In this document: one piece after another, positions 1 through 8,720 of the stretch
Layout of the letters: every line of letters starts with the position of its first letter
Position numbering within the stretch: position 1 is the first letter of the stretch
Assembly (NCBI GenBank): GCA_003347645.1
Contig: QDFX01000005.1
Span: forward strand, 124,001-188,000
DNA from: Rhizobiaceae bacterium CPCC 101076
Lineage (GTDB): Bacteria; Pseudomonadota; Alphaproteobacteria; Rhizobiales; Methylopilaceae
Length of the DNA stretch: 64,000 nt
Direction of reading: 5' to 3'
Program-made: the position numbers and the translations under genes
The notes under the pieces: model-generated
Database searches by the model: none
What the model was told of the DNA's origin: nothing
Seen by the model: only the letters and a program-made list of their open reading frames with translations

Positions 1-85
1 CCAGAGCCGCTTCGTCGGGATAACCGGGAACCTGGACGATCGGCTTCGATCTCCAGCTGTCCGGTGTCCAACGCTCCGTCGTCAT
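1..85 (-). CDS. aroF: Class II 3-deoxy-7-phosphoheptulonate synthase, N-terminus (partial)
   Basis: Only the first 28 codons lie in the window; the gene runs off the left edge. The peptide begins MTTERWTPDSWRSKP and continues with VQVPGYPDEAAL. The WxPxSWR-KPI-QVPxYPD pattern is the characteristic N-terminus of the plant-type (class II) DAHP synthase, first enzyme of the shikimate pathway. A strong ribosome binding site (GGAGGA) lies 6-7 bases before the ATG. In rhizobia this gene commonly lies near gor and rpiA, as here. The identification rests on a short peptide, so it is probable rather than certain; the symbol aroG is also used for this family. Confidence 0.75.
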   Translation of the reverse strand, partial: MTTERWTPDSWRSKPIVQVPGYPDEAAL

Positions 86-239
86 TGCTTTATCCTCCAC
101 TTCGGACGCAGGTCCCGTCCGGAAAGCGGGGTATATAGACCTCGCTTATCCCGCGCGCAAAGCATCAAGACGCAATGATTGGCTGTCATGCGTGCAAGAA
201 AGCTCGCCTGGCTTCGACAAGTTGTTCGGGATCAGTGAA

Positions 240-1298
240 TTAGGAACGATCCTGCACGATCACGCCGTACCAGCCGAGGCCGCGATAGGTTTCGTAGCCG
301 GGCGTTGCGTGGAACGCGACGAGTGAGCCGTTCGGCGCGGTGTAATAGCCGCTCTCGCCTCCACGGATATCGAGCGACAGCCGTTCCGACAGGACACCTC
401 GCCCGTCGGAGGATGCGAGAATCCGCTGATCGGCATCGACGAGCATCACCCTCGAATGCGCCTTCTCGTCTTCGGACAGCCGCACGCCCTCGACGATCGT
501 CTTCGCCTGCGGCGCCCAGTCGAAATGTGCGGCGAGCACGCCGATCGGCTTTCCGTTCGCCTTGCCGCCTTCGCAGATCTGCGCCGAATAGGTGGCACTG
601 GTTCCATTACCCAGCAAAGGCTGCACCGCGATATCGTCGACGGCGAAGGCATCGCCACCACGGAGTGACATGGCCTGCTGGAACCAGCTCTCGCGGGAGA
701 CATCCGCGCCGGCCACCTGGTAACGGCCCGGGCGGCCGTTCGCGAGAATCTTGCCGTCGGTGCTGCAGAGCCAGAGGTCGAGATAGACGGTATAGGCATC
801 GAGGATCACGCCCAGCCGTTCGCTGGCATAGGCCTTCGCGCCGTCGTCCTTGGCTGCCGCACAATCGACGACAGCGGAATCCGTCGCCCACCAGCGCACG
901 TCGCATGTGCGCTCATAGAGATTGCGATCGATGATCTCGATGGCGTTGAGCGCGAGATCGACGAGACGGGCGCCCTGCGCCTGCCGGGCCATGATCGCGG
1001 TCAGCCGTTCGAGCTCGGTGATCTGACCGACCAATTCTTCTTCGAGACTGCCGGCGACCGTCGCCACCTCGCCGCCGACGCCGCGAACTTCCTGCGCGAC
1101 GATGGCGAAGCCGCGTCCCGCATCCCCTGCCCGGCCGGCCTCGATCATGGCGTTCAGCGCGAGGATGCGCATACGGCTCGTGATCTTCTGGATGTCCTGG
1201 ATCTTGCGATTGGTCAGCGTATTGACGGCCGTCGTCAGGCTGGCGACATCCGCCAGCGAGACTGCCGCCTCACCTTGGGCTTTCTGACTAGCGAACAT
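240..1298 (-). CDS. Soluble methyl-accepting chemotaxis-like protein with C-terminal Cache-type sensor domain
   Basis: A 352-residue protein with an inverted chemoreceptor layout. A short coiled-coil signalling tip comes first: residues about 40-72 contain RILALNAMIEAGRAGDAGRG and FAIVAQEV, the hallmark of MCP hairpin tips that contact CheA/CheW. The segment with ERTCDVRWWATD (about 128-140) leads into a Cache-like ligand-binding fold (about 165-350: LDLWLCSTDGKILANGRPG, SWFQQAM, GVLAAHFDW). No transmembrane segment or signal peptide is visible, so the sensor domain should be cytosolic, unlike classical Cache receptors. The signalling domain is far shorter than in canonical receptors and lacks clear methylation helices. 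It stands alone between gor and the DAHP synthase gene. The family assignment is firm; ligand and output are unknown. Confidence 0.8.
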   Translation of the reverse strand: MFASQKAQGEAAVSLADVASLTTAVNTLTNRKIQDIQKITSRMRILALNAMIEAGRAGDAGRGFAIVAQEVRGVGGEVATVAGSLEEELVGQITELERLTAIMARQAQGARLVDLALNAIEIIDRNLYERTCDVRWWATDSAVVDCAAAKDDGAKAYASERLGVILDAYTVYLDLWLCSTDGKILANGRPGRYQVAGADVSRESWFQQAMSLRGGDAFAVDDIAVQPLLGNGTSATYSAQICEGGKANGKPIGVLAAHFDWAPQAKTIVEGVRLSEDEKAHSRVMLVDADQRILASSDGRGVLSERLSLDIRGGESGYYTAPNGSLVAFHATPGYETYRGLGWYGVIVQDRS

Positions 1299-1417
1299 TG
1301 AGCGCCCCCAGCACCCGCATCGCAGGATCGGTCAGTAGCCTTAGCAGTTCATCGTTTCCGCAAGCTTAATACGCCGAAACTGCTCATAAAATTGCTTGAG
1401 ATGTAATTATGCCTGCA

Positions 1418-2806
1418 TCAGGCGCCGCCGGGATTGGTCGTGTTCATCTTCTCGCGGAGCGTGACAAGTTCCTCCGCCGCCGTCGGATGCACGGCGACGG
1501 TACGGTCGAAATCTGCCTTCGTAGCGCCCATGCCGACGGCGATCGCGGCGATCTGAATCATCTCGCCAGCGTCCTCACCCATGATGTGGACGCCCAGCAC
1601 CTTGTCCGACTTGGCGTCGACCACGAGCTTCATGAAGGTGCGTTCCTGACGGCGTGTCATCACGTGTTTCAGGCTGCGAAAGCGCGTTTTGTAGATATCG
1701 ACCGCCACCATCATCTCCTCGCGCGCCTGCTGCTCGGTCAGGCCGACTGTGCCGATCTCGGGCGTCGAGAACACGGCCGTCGCCACTAGCGAATGGTCGG
1801 GCACCCACTTCTTCTCGCCAAACAGCATGTCAGCCAGCGCGTGCCCCTCGCGGATCGCGACCGGAGTGAGGTTGACGCGGTCGGTCACGTCGCCGACGGC
1901 GAAGATGTTCGGTACGTTCGTCCGCGAATTCTGATCGACCTTGATCTCGCCATTCGCGCCGAGCGCCACCCCCGCGGCCTCGAGACCCAGCCCTTTCGTG
2001 TTGGGCGAGCGGCCGGTCGCGAAAAACACGACGTCGAAATCGTCGGTGTCGCCGGCCATATACTCGACGCGACGGCAATTGTTCTCGATCGCCTCGATCT
2101 TCGCGACCGTATTGTTCATCTTCACCGTGATGCCCTCGGCCGCCAAGGCCAGCATCAGCTCGTCGCGCAGATCCTCGTCGAAGCCGCGCAGCACCTTCTC
2201 GCCACGATGAATGAGCGTCACCTTCGAGCCGAGCCGCTGGAATAGGCAGGCGAATTCGAGCGCGATATAGCCGCCGCCGACGATCAGAATCCGGTTCGGC
2301 AGCTCCGGAAGATCGAACGCCTCGTTGGAGGAGATCGCCAGTTCCGCGCCCGAAATGTGCGGCGCGACGGGGTGACCGCCGGTCGAGATCAGGATGTTCT
2401 TCGCGGTGATCGTCCGGTCCTCGCCGATGAGGCGCACGGTATGAGCGTCGACGACTTCCGCCCGGGTCTGATGAATCTCGACGTCGGTGCGCTCCAGATT
2501 GCGCTGGTAGATTTCCGAGAGCCGCCCAATCTCCTTGTCCTTCGCGTCGCGCAGCGCGTTCCAGGAGAATTCCGGCTTCTTCGGGATGGTCCAGCCGAAT
2601 CCCGCAGCATCGTCAAAGGCATCGCGGAATCGGCTCGCGAGAACCATGATCTTCTTTGGCACGCAGCCACGGATCACGCATGTGCCGCCGATGCGGTATT
2701 CCTCGGCGATCGCGACCCTGGCGCCGTAGCCCGCCGAGATTCGCGCCGCCCGGACGCCGCCTGAACCCGCACCCACCACGAACAGATCGACGTCGAACTC
2801 GCTCAT
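1418..2806 (-). CDS. gor: Glutathione reductase (NADPH)
   Basis: A 462-residue FAD-dependent pyridine nucleotide-disulfide oxidoreductase that reduces glutathione disulfide with NADPH in the cytosol. The N-terminal FAD dinucleotide motif is VVGAGSGGVRAARI (about 10-23), the redox-active disulfide is GGTCVIRGCVPKK (Cys43 and Cys48), the NADPH-binding Rossmann motif is VGGGYIALEFA followed by an Arg-rich loop (HRGEKVLRGFD), and the C-terminal dimer domain carries the catalytic HPTAAEE. The in-frame ORF extends 28 codons further upstream, but the ATG at 2806 follows AAAGAGGTGAG and matches family N-termini (MxxFDxDLFVVGAGSGG), so it was chosen. Length is normal for the family. It forms a minus-strand neighbourhood with DAHP synthase, as in other rhizobia. 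Confidence 0.95.
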   Translation of the reverse strand: MSEFDVDLFVVGAGSGGVRAARISAGYGARVAIAEEYRIGGTCVIRGCVPKKIMVLASRFRDAFDDAAGFGWTIPKKPEFSWNALRDAKDKEIGRLSEIYQRNLERTDVEIHQTRAEVVDAHTVRLIGEDRTITAKNILISTGGHPVAPHISGAELAISSNEAFDLPELPNRILIVGGGYIALEFACLFQRLGSKVTLIHRGEKVLRGFDEDLRDELMLALAAEGITVKMNNTVAKIEAIENNCRRVEYMAGDTDDFDVVFFATGRSPNTKGLGLEAAGVALGANGEIKVDQNSRTNVPNIFAVGDVTDRVNLTPVAIREGHALADMLFGEKKWVPDHSLVATAVFSTPEIGTVGLTEQQAREEMMVAVDIYKTRFRSLKHVMTRRQERTFMKLVVDAKSDKVLGVHIMGEDAGEMIQIAAIAVGMGATKADFDRTVAVHPTAAEELVTLREKMNTTNPGGA

Positions 2807-2968
2807 CTGGCTCACCTCTTTCGGAGCGCAGAGGTGTTTGTTCGGCGCGCGAAGGTCAAGCGGGAAGCGAAGCGAACAGACTAATGACACTCTCGACTTG
2901 AAGAAGGTCCCGTCCCAAGATACGGACCTCGCGGTTCAACCCGCCAAGGAAAAATGGGGAGGAAACGT

Positions 2969-3922
2969 ATGCGTGCGTTCACTCAGGCGCTCGCCGGCAT
3001 TCTCGTTGCCGGCGCGCTCGCGACACCGGTCTTCGCTCAGGAGCTCAAGATCATGGCTCCTGCCGCTCCGGGCGGCGGCTGGGACCAGACGGCGCGTTCC
3101 CTCCAGCAGGCGCTGCAGACCGAAGGCCTCGCCAAGGGCGTCCAGGTCAACAACGTTCCGGGTGCCGGCGGCTCGATCGGCATCGCGCAGTTCGTCAACC
3201 AGTCGAAGGGCGATCCGAACGCTCTCATGGTCGGCGGCTATGTCATGGTCGGCGCTCTCATCGCCAACAATTCGCCGGTGAAGCTCGATCAGGTCACGCC
3301 GATCGCGCGCCTGACCGGCGAGTACGAAGCCATCGTCGTTCCGACGAGCTCCACCATCAAGACGATCGGCGATCTCGTCGCGCAGCTGAAGGCCGATCCG
3401 GGCACGGTCAGCTGGGGCGGCGGCTCGGCCGGCGGCACCGACCACATCACGGTCGGCCTGATCGCCAAGGCGGCCGGCGTCGATCCCACCAAGATCAACT
3501 ACATCCCGTTCTCGGGCGGCGGCGAAGCCCTCGCGGCCATCGTCGGCGGCAAGGTCACGGCCGGCATCTCCGGCTATGGCGAGTTCGAAGGCCAGGTGAA
3601 GGCCGGCAAGCTCCGCGTCCTCGCGGTCTCGGCTCCCGAACGCCTCGCCGGCGTCGATGCGCCGACGCTGAAGGAAGCCGGCATCAACGTCGAGGTCCAG
3701 AACTGGCGTGCGATCTGGGCCGCTCCCGGCATCACCCCCGAGCAGAAGGCCAGCCTGATTTCCACCTTCGAAAAGCTGCACGGCTCGAAGAGCTGGAAGG
3801 ATACGCTGGCGGCCAAGGGCTGGTCCGACACCTTCCTGGCGGGCGACACCTTCGGCGGCTACGTCACCAAGGAGGTCGAGCAGACCACGGCGGTGCTCAA
3901 GGATATCGGACTGGCCAAGTGA
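2969..3922 (+). CDS. tctC: Tripartite tricarboxylate transporter substrate-binding protein (TctC/Bug family)
   Basis: A periplasmic binding protein of 317 residues. The start at 2969 is preceded by GGGGAGGAAACGT, a strong ribosome binding site; a start five codons earlier would lose it. The signal peptide is [20 protein letters not shown] with cleavage after VFA. The mature part has Bug-family features: an N-terminal [20 protein letters not shown] loop, the [12 protein letters not shown] segment and the [20 protein letters not shown] segment that form the carboxylate-binding bridges. It is the first gene of a tctC-tctB-tctA operon, and its TGA overlaps the GTG start of tctB by four bases. Known family members bind citrate, other di/tricarboxylates or aromatic acids; the ligand here cannot be told from sequence. 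Confidence 0.92.
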   Translation: MRAFTQALAGILVAGALATPVFAQELKIMAPAAPGGGWDQTARSLQQALQTEGLAKGVQVNNVPGAGGSIGIAQFVNQSKGDPNALMVGGYVMVGALIANNSPVKLDQVTPIARLTGEYEAIVVPTSSTIKTIGDLVAQLKADPGTVSWGGGSAGGTDHITVGLIAKAAGVDPTKINYIPFSGGGEALAAIVGGKVTAGISGYGEFEGQVKAGKLRVLAVSAPERLAGVDAPTLKEAGINVEVQNWRAIWAAPGITPEQKASLISTFEKLHGSKSWKDTLAAKGWSDTFLAGDTFGGYVTKEVEQTTAVLKDIGLAK

Positions 3923-4407
3923 TCGATGGCAATCAGGCCCCCGTTTCTTCCCGGGCTGACAAGGCGGCGTTCCTCATCGCCGCCGGTCTTTTCGCCCTGG
4001 CCGGGGTCGTTGCGTGGGACGCGGCGCATCTCAACGCCGCCGTCGCCACCTATTCGCGCGTCGGCGCCGCCGCCTTCCCCTACGGGATCGCGGCTGCGCT
4101 GACCGCTCTCGGTCTCGGCACCGTGGCGGCCGCGATCAAGGGCGAGTTTCCGGATCGCGAGGAGCTTGAGCTTCATCGCGTCGGCTGGATCCTCGGCGGC
4201 CTGATCGCCCAGATCGTCCTGCTCGGCTTCGCAGGCTTCTCGATCGCGACCGGCGTGCTGTTCGCGTTCACCGCGCGCGGCTTCGGCGGCAAGCCGCTCT
4301 GGGCCACGATACCGATCGGCATCGTGCTCTCCCTCATTCTCTATCTCGTCTTTTCCAAAGGCCTGGAGCTCGGTCTGCCGCAAGGTCCTCTCGAGCGTCT
4401 TTTCTGA
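3919..4407 (+). CDS. tctB: Tripartite tricarboxylate transporter small membrane subunit (TctB, DUF1468)
   Basis: A 162-residue protein with about four predicted membrane helices (AAFLIAAGLFALAGVVAWD, FPYGIAAALTALGLGTVAA, LGGLIAQIVLLGFAGFSIA, TIPIGIVLSLILYLVF). TctB is the poorly conserved four-helix partner of the TctA channel. It starts with GTG inside the stop codon of tctC (GTGA), so translation is probably coupled, and is followed after nine bases by tctA. The assignment rests on position, size and helix pattern as well as the DUF1468-like C-terminus (FSKGLxLGLPQGPLE). Confidence 0.9.
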   Translation: MIDGNQAPVSSRADKAAFLIAAGLFALAGVVAWDAAHLNAAVATYSRVGAAAFPYGIAAALTALGLGTVAAAIKGEFPDREELELHRVGWILGGLIAQIVLLGFAGFSIATGVLFAFTARGFGGKPLWATIPIGIVLSLILYLVFSKGLELGLPQGPLERLF

Positions 4408-4416
4408 GCACCCATC

Positions 4417-5931
4417 ATGGATAGCTTCGCTTCCCTGCTTCACGGCCTCTCGGTTGCGATGCAACCGGGCAATCTCCTCTACGCCTTCATCGGCGTGACG
4501 CTCGGCACCGCCGTCGGCGTGCTGCCGGGCATCGGCCCCGCGCTCACCGTGGCGCTGCTCCTGCCGATCACCTTCAAGCTCGACCCGGCCGGCTCGCTGA
4601 TCATGTTCGCCGGTATCTACTATGGCGGCATGTATGGCGGCTCGACCTCGTCGATCCTGCTGAACACGCCGGGCGAAAGCGCCTCGATGATCACGGCGCT
4701 GGAAGGTAACAAGATGGCCCGCGCCGGTCGCGGCGGACCGGCGCTTGCGACGTCGGCCATCGGCTCCTTCGTCGCGGGCATGATCGCGACGATCGGATTG
4801 GCCTTCCTCGCGCCGCTCGTGGTCGATCTCGCGTTGAGCTTTGGCCCCGCCGAATATTTCGCGCTCATGGTACTTGCCTTCACAACCGTGTCGGCGGCGT
4901 TCGGAAACTCAGCCCTGCGCGGACTGACGAGCCTGTTTATCGGCCTGGCGCTGGGTCTCATCGGCATCGATTTGCAGACAGGTCAGGCTCGCCTTGCCTT
5001 CGGCATTCCCGATCTGCTCGATGGCGTAGAGGTGACAACCGCTGCCGTCGGCATGTTCGCCCTCGGCGAGACGCTCTACGTCGCCGCAACCGCTTCGAGG
5101 TCGCCCGACAAGATCGAGCCGGTCCGCGGCTCGCTCTGGATGACGGCCAGCGATTGGGCGCGTTCGTGGAAGCCGTGGCTGCGCGGAACCCTCCTCGGCT
5201 TCCCGATCGGCGCCCTGCCCGCGGGCGGCGCGGAGATCCCGACCTTCCTCTCGTATTCGATCGAAAAGCAGCTCTCGCAGAATCCCGAGGAATTCGGACA
5301 GGGTGCGATCGAGGGCGTCGCCGGCCCGGAAGCTGCGAACAACGCCTCCGCCGCCGGCACTCTCGTACCGCTGCTGACACTCGGCCTGCCAACCTCGGCC
5401 ACGGCCGCGATGATGCTCGCCGGCTTCCAGCAATACGGTCTCCAGCCCGGCCCGCTGCTGTTCACCAGCAATCCGGACCTCGTCTGGGGCCTGGTCGCTA
5501 GCCTTCTGATCGCGAACTTCATGCTCCTGGTGCTGAACCTGCCGCTAATCGGCCTCTGGGTGCGCCTGCTCGCGATCCCGCGTCCGTGGCTCTATGGCGG
5601 CATTCTGGTGTTCGCGACGCTCGGCACTCTCGGCGCGAATCCGTCGGCGTTCGAGCTCGGTATGCTGGCCGTTCTCGGCGTGCTCGGTTTCGGGATGCGC
5701 TATTTCGATTACCCGGTCGCGCCCGTCATCATCGGCCTGATCCTCGGCCCGCTCGCGGAGCAGCAGCTCCGCCGAGCGCTGGCAATCAGCCAGGGTAATC
5801 CGTCAGCCCTGGTCGAGACGCCGCTTGCGATCGGCATCTACGTCATCTGTGCGCTGATCGTGGTCGGCCCGCTGGTCTGGCGGATGGTGAGCAAGAAGCC
5901 GCTGCCGGTATTGGCAAGCTCGGAAGACTGA
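4417..5931 (+). CDS. tctA: Tripartite tricarboxylate transporter large permease (TctA)
   Basis: A 504-residue polytopic inner membrane protein with about 12 hydrophobic helices. It has the two TctA signature regions: near the N-terminus [20 protein letters not shown] followed by [20 protein letters not shown], and in the second half [20 protein letters not shown] followed by [18 protein letters not shown]. These glycine/asparagine-rich loops form the substrate path. With the TctC binding protein and TctB it makes a secondary (ion-gradient driven) high-affinity carboxylate importer. The Shine-Dalgarno sequence is weak, suggesting coupling to tctB nine bases upstream. A strong terminator follows directly. 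Confidence 0.95.
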   Translation: MDSFASLLHGLSVAMQPGNLLYAFIGVTLGTAVGVLPGIGPALTVALLLPITFKLDPAGSLIMFAGIYYGGMYGGSTSSILLNTPGESASMITALEGNKMARAGRGGPALATSAIGSFVAGMIATIGLAFLAPLVVDLALSFGPAEYFALMVLAFTTVSAAFGNSALRGLTSLFIGLALGLIGIDLQTGQARLAFGIPDLLDGVEVTTAAVGMFALGETLYVAATASRSPDKIEPVRGSLWMTASDWARSWKPWLRGTLLGFPIGALPAGGAEIPTFLSYSIEKQLSQNPEEFGQGAIEGVAGPEAANNASAAGTLVPLLTLGLPTSATAAMMLAGFQQYGLQPGPLLFTSNPDLVWGLVASLLIANFMLLVLNLPLIGLWVRLLAIPRPWLYGGILVFATLGTLGANPSAFELGMLAVLGVLGFGMRYFDYPVAPVIIGLILGPLAEQQLRRALAISQGNPSALVETPLAIGIYVICALIVVGPLVWRMVSKKPLPVLASSED

Positions 5932-5934
5932 CAA

Positions 5935-5963
5935 AAAAGGCCGCGATCACATCGCGGCCTTTT
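5935..5963. terminator. Bidirectional rho-independent terminator between tctA and the DUF2059 gene
   Basis: A perfect 13-base inverted repeat with a three-base loop: AAAAGGCCGCGAT, CAC, ATCGCGGCCTTTT. It has T-runs in both directions and lies between two convergent genes (tctA on plus, DUF2059 on minus), so it can terminate both. Confidence 0.93.
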
Positions 5964-5967
5964 CCCA

Positions 5968-6504
5968 TCAGAGCTCGTGGCCCTTCTTTTTCATCTCGGC
6001 GCGGACCTGGTTCATGATCTCGACGCTCATCTGCTGCGACCATTCGCGGGCGAGGCCGTAGCTCTCGCGCAGGATGTCCGGCATGGATGCCGTCATCTTC
6101 TGGCCGGCCGGCGACTGATAGAACGCGACGATGTCCTTCAATTCGGCCTCACTCAGCTTCTGAGCGTAGACGCCGGCGATCTTGTTGATCAGCTCGTCGT
6201 CCGAATTCTTCATCTTGTCGTTCAGCGTCGTGATGACGAGATCGAGATCGGGCTGAAGCGTCGGGTTGGTCCGGATGATCGACTGGCGGGCATCGACCAG
6301 GAGCTTCGTCACCACAGAGTCGAAGCTCCTGCCTGCACCGGTGAAATCGAGGACCGCGCGGGCAAGCGCCAGATGCTCGGGCGACACCGGCTTCGTGGCG
6401 GTTGCGGCCGGCGCCGCGGGCTTGGTCTGCGCGGCTGCCGGGGCTGCCATCGCGCACGACAGGAGAAGTGCCGAGGCGAACCGGCGAACAAAGAGGGACG
6501 TCAT
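5968..6504 (-). CDS. DUF2059 domain secreted protein
   Basis: A 178-residue exported protein. The start at 6504 was chosen because GGAGA lies seven bases upstream; an in-frame ATG seven codons earlier would bury it. The signal peptide (MTSLFVRRFASALLLSCAMA, cleavage after AAAQ) is followed by a Pro/Ala-rich linker and an alpha-helical DUF2059 domain ending with DIVAFYQSPAGQKMTASMPD, the usual C-terminal motif of that family. The function of DUF2059 is unknown. It is adjacent to rpiA (21 bases downstream of its stop) on the same strand, an arrangement seen in other rhizobia near gor. Confidence 0.88.
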   Translation of the reverse strand: MTSLFVRRFASALLLSCAMAAPAAAQTKPAAPAATATKPVSPEHLALARAVLDFTGAGRSFDSVVTKLLVDARQSIIRTNPTLQPDLDLVITTLNDKMKNSDDELINKIAGVYAQKLSEAELKDIVAFYQSPAGQKMTASMPDILRESYGLAREWSQQMSVEIMNQVRAEMKKKGHEL

Positions 6505-6525
6505 CGATCGTTCTCCAAAAAACAT

Positions 6526-7218
6526 TCAGCGTGAAATGCGCTCGATACCGGACGGCCCGGCAAGGAAGGCATCGCTGGCCAGCCCAAGAAAAAGCCCATG
6601 TTCGACGACCCCCGGGATCGCCGATAAACCAAGCGCAAGCGCTTCGGGATCCGGAATCCGGCCCAAAGCGGCGTCGAGGATGAAATGTCCGCCATCCGTG
6701 ACCAAAGCATGGCCGTCCTTCAGGCGGAGGGTGACCGCGCCGTCGCAGCCGGCGGCGATCATCGCCTTGACGATGCAGCGCCGCGTCGATTCCAGTCCGA
6801 ACGGGACGACTTCGATCGGAAGCGGAAACGCCCCCAGCACGTCGACCTTTTTGGCGGCGTCCGCGATCACGACCATGCGTGTACTGGCATTGGCGACGAT
6901 CTTTTCGCGGAGCAGCGCAGCGCCACCGCCCTTGATCAGGCGAAGCCGGGAATCGAGCTCGTCCGCGCCATCGACCGTGAGATCGAGTTCCGGTGTCTCG
7001 TCGAGCGTAGTTAGTCGGATGCCCGCCTTTTCGGCCTGAACGTGAGTCGCCTCCGACGTTGGAATGCCGACCACGTCGAAACCGGCTCTCACCTTCTGAC
7101 CGAGCAGATCGACGAAATGCGCGGCGGTCGACCCCGTGCCGAGGCCCAGCCGCATACCCGGTTCGACGAGTTCCAGGGCGGCCGCGGCCGCCTCGCGCTT
7201 CAAAGCATCCACATTCAT
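6526..7218 (-). CDS. rpiA: Ribose-5-phosphate isomerase A
   Basis: Interconverts ribose 5-phosphate and ribulose 5-phosphate in the pentose phosphate pathway. Motifs are the phosphate-binding [13 protein letters not shown] near the N-terminus, [23 protein letters not shown] with the catalytic acidic residues, [14 protein letters not shown] with the catalytic Lys/Glu, and the C-terminal [12 protein letters not shown]. From the ATG at 7218 ([11 protein letters not shown]) the protein is 230 residues, the usual size; an alternative ATG at 7239 would add seven residues. The 7218 start is favoured because it lies four bases after the stop codon of a small upstream ORF with an excellent ribosome binding site, implying translational coupling. 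Confidence 0.95.
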   Translation of the reverse strand: MNVDALKREAAAAALELVEPGMRLGLGTGSTAAHFVDLLGQKVRAGFDVVGIPTSEATHVQAEKAGIRLTTLDETPELDLTVDGADELDSRLRLIKGGGAALLREKIVANASTRMVVIADAAKKVDVLGAFPLPIEVVPFGLESTRRCIVKAMIAAGCDGAVTLRLKDGHALVTDGGHFILDAALGRIPDPEALALGLSAIPGVVEHGLFLGLASDAFLAGPSGIERISR

Positions 7219-7222
7219 GTGT

Positions 7223-7333
7223 TCAGCCTTCGGCGACATGGCCTTGGAGGTCGTCAGCGGGGAGGCTCCCTGCCCGGTCCAGGCACCATAGGTTTGGCGG
7301 TGCTGCCGCCGCCCGGGCGTTCGCGAGGTTCAT
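7223..7333 (-). CDS. Candidate 36-residue leader ORF coupled to rpiA
   Basis: A small ORF starting ATG AAC CTC GCG, preceded by AGGAG five bases before the ATG, and stopping with TGA four bases before the rpiA ATG at 7218. The translation starts [20 protein letters not shown] and ends [10 protein letters not shown]. No family is recognised. Its ribosome binding site is better than that of either possible rpiA start, so it may serve to deliver ribosomes to rpiA or be a regulatory leader peptide. It overlaps the alternative rpiA start (7239) in another frame. Whether the peptide itself matters is unknown; only the start context and spacing support it. Confidence 0.4.
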   Translation of the reverse strand: MNLANARAAAAPPNLWCLDRAGSLPADDLQGHVAEG

Positions 7334-7402
7334 CTCGTCTCCTGACGCGCTCTTGGGCGGCGGTCTAGCAGGTCTTCCGCGAAAGGGCTATCCGGCCCTT
7401 CG

Positions 7403-7774
7403 TCAGCGCGCCTGCGGCGTACAGACGACGCGTTCGGTCAGCACGTAGCAGATCGAGACCTCGCCGGTGCGCACGTTCACCCGGAAAACGCCGCCCTCGC
7501 GCTCATGGTTCGAGCGGACGAGATCGTAATCACCCGGGATCGGCTGCGGCCCGCCGCCTTCGCCGGCCGGATAGCAAAGCGCCACGCCGACCGTGTTGTC
7601 CTTGATGGCGTACTGGCAGGCGCCCATTTCGCCGGTCAGCCGGTTCACGCGGTAGACGCGGTTGAGATCGATCTGCGGCGCCGGCATGAAACGGTATTCG
7701 TCGGCAACCGCCGTCCCCATGCCCGCCACGGCCAGCGCAAGCGCCATACCTGCAATCACTCTGGATCGGCTCAT
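7403..7774 (-). CDS. Secreted protein of unknown function with an internal duplication
   Basis: A 123-residue exported protein. The start at 7774 follows GGGGTGGGGACT; the much longer open frame upstream overlaps gph and is a shadow. The signal peptide is MSRSRVIAGMALALAVAGMG with cleavage near AVADEY. The mature part holds two copies of one motif: VYRVNRLTGEMGACQYA (about residues 40-56) and VFRVNVRTGEVSICYVL (about 96-112), each followed by a short stretch ending in another cysteine (VALCYP, RVVCTPQ). Four regularly placed cysteines suggest disulfides in the periplasm. The family is not recognised. It is divergent from gph with about 84 bases between the starts. Confidence 0.8.
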   Translation of the reverse strand: MSRSRVIAGMALALAVAGMGTAVADEYRFMPAPQIDLNRVYRVNRLTGEMGACQYAIKDNTVGVALCYPAGEGGGPQPIPGDYDLVRSNHEREGGVFRVNVRTGEVSICYVLTERVVCTPQAR

Positions 7775-7858
7775 AGTCCCCACCCCAGCACGACTCGCGT
7801 GTCTCGTGATGGTATAGCCAGTCTTCGATCCGTCCTCAAAATCCAACCGGGAAGCCTC

Positions 7859-8542
7859 ATGACCGGCCGCACCATCGTTTTCGACCTCGACGGCACGCTC
7901 GTCGACAGCGCCCCCGACATCATCAATGGCTTGAACGTCTCGCTGGCGCTCGAGAACATCGACCCTGTCACGCCGCTCGAACTGCGTTCCCTGATCGGCG
8001 GCGGCGTCCGGCTCCTGCTCTCGCGGGGCCTGAAATTGAGAAAACACGAGGTCTCCGAGCCCCGCTTCGAGGAGCTCGTCGCGACCTTCCTCTCCCATTA
8101 CGAACTGCACATCGCCGACGAGACGACGCTCTATCCGGATGTCATCGCCGTGCTCGATCGGCTGGCCGCCGACGGAAACCGCCTCGCGATCTGCACCAAC
8201 AAGCCGATCAAGCTGACGCATCTTCTGCTTGATGCCCTGAACATCCGCGACCGCTTCGCCGCCGTCACCGGTGCCGATACCTTCCCGGTGCGGAAGCCGG
8301 ACGCCGCCCATCTCACCGGCACGATCGAACTCGCCAAGGGCAACCCGGCCAATGCGATCATGATTGGCGATTCAAAGACCGACCTCGATACGGCCCGCAA
8401 CGCAGGCCTGCCGATCGTCCTGATGGATTACGGCTACACCGAGATCCCGGCCTCCGAACTCGGCCCCGACCGTCTGCTCTCCAATTTCAGAGATGTACCG
8501 GGCGCCATCGACGACCTGCTCGGCGCGGCGGTGTCGCGATGA
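7859..8542 (+). CDS. gph: Phosphoglycolate phosphatase (HAD family)
   Basis: A 227-residue haloacid dehalogenase-type phosphatase that removes 2-phosphoglycolate formed in DNA repair or photorespiration-like reactions. HAD motif I is VFDLDGTLVDSAPDI (nucleophile Asp9 or so), motif II is ICTNKP, motif III is the RKPDAAHL lysine, and motif IV is MIGDSKTDLDTARNAG. The start at 7859 gives the normal N-terminus; an ORF extension upstream overlaps the divergent secreted-protein gene and is rejected. The stop overlaps the start of a small membrane-protein gene (ATGA). It lies in the conserved gph-rpiA neighbourhood. Confidence 0.9.
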   Translation: MTGRTIVFDLDGTLVDSAPDIINGLNVSLALENIDPVTPLELRSLIGGGVRLLLSRGLKLRKHEVSEPRFEELVATFLSHYELHIADETTLYPDVIAVLDRLAADGNRLAICTNKPIKLTHLLLDALNIRDRFAAVTGADTFPVRKPDAAHLTGTIELAKGNPANAIMIGDSKTDLDTARNAGLPIVLMDYGYTEIPASELGPDRLLSNFRDVPGAIDDLLGAAVSR

Positions 8543-8664
8543 ACAAGCTGATCGTCGGAAGCTTCGTCGCGGTACTCGTCGTCTTCACCGCGATCGCGCT
8601 CTACACGAATCTCAAGCGGGTGAACGACATCCCCCCGCCGCCGGCAAATACCCAGCCGCAATAG
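8539..8664 (+). CDS. Small single-pass membrane protein
   Basis: A 41-residue ORF, too short for most gene callers, starting with the ATG inside the gph stop (ATGA overlap). The sequence is one hydrophobic helix (about residues 4-21: LIVGSFVAVLVVFTAIAL) followed by a short basic then proline-rich tail (PPPPANTQPQ). A clear terminator follows seven bases after its stop, which supports it as the last gene of the gph transcript. No family is recognised. Confidence 0.7.
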   Translation: MNKLIVGSFVAVLVVFTAIALYTNLKRVNDIPPPPANTQPQ

Positions 8665-8671
8665 CAAAAGA

Positions 8672-8696
8672 AAAAGGGCGCCAGAGGCGCCCTTTT
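8672..8696. terminator. Bidirectional rho-independent terminator after gph
   Basis: A perfect 11-base inverted repeat with loop AGA: AAAAGGGCGCC then GGCGCCCTTTT. It separates the convergent gph transcript (plus) and the secreted-protein gene ending at 8721 (minus). Confidence 0.92.
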
Positions 8697-8720
8697 CTTC
8701 AGGGTCCTTCGGGGAGAGGG

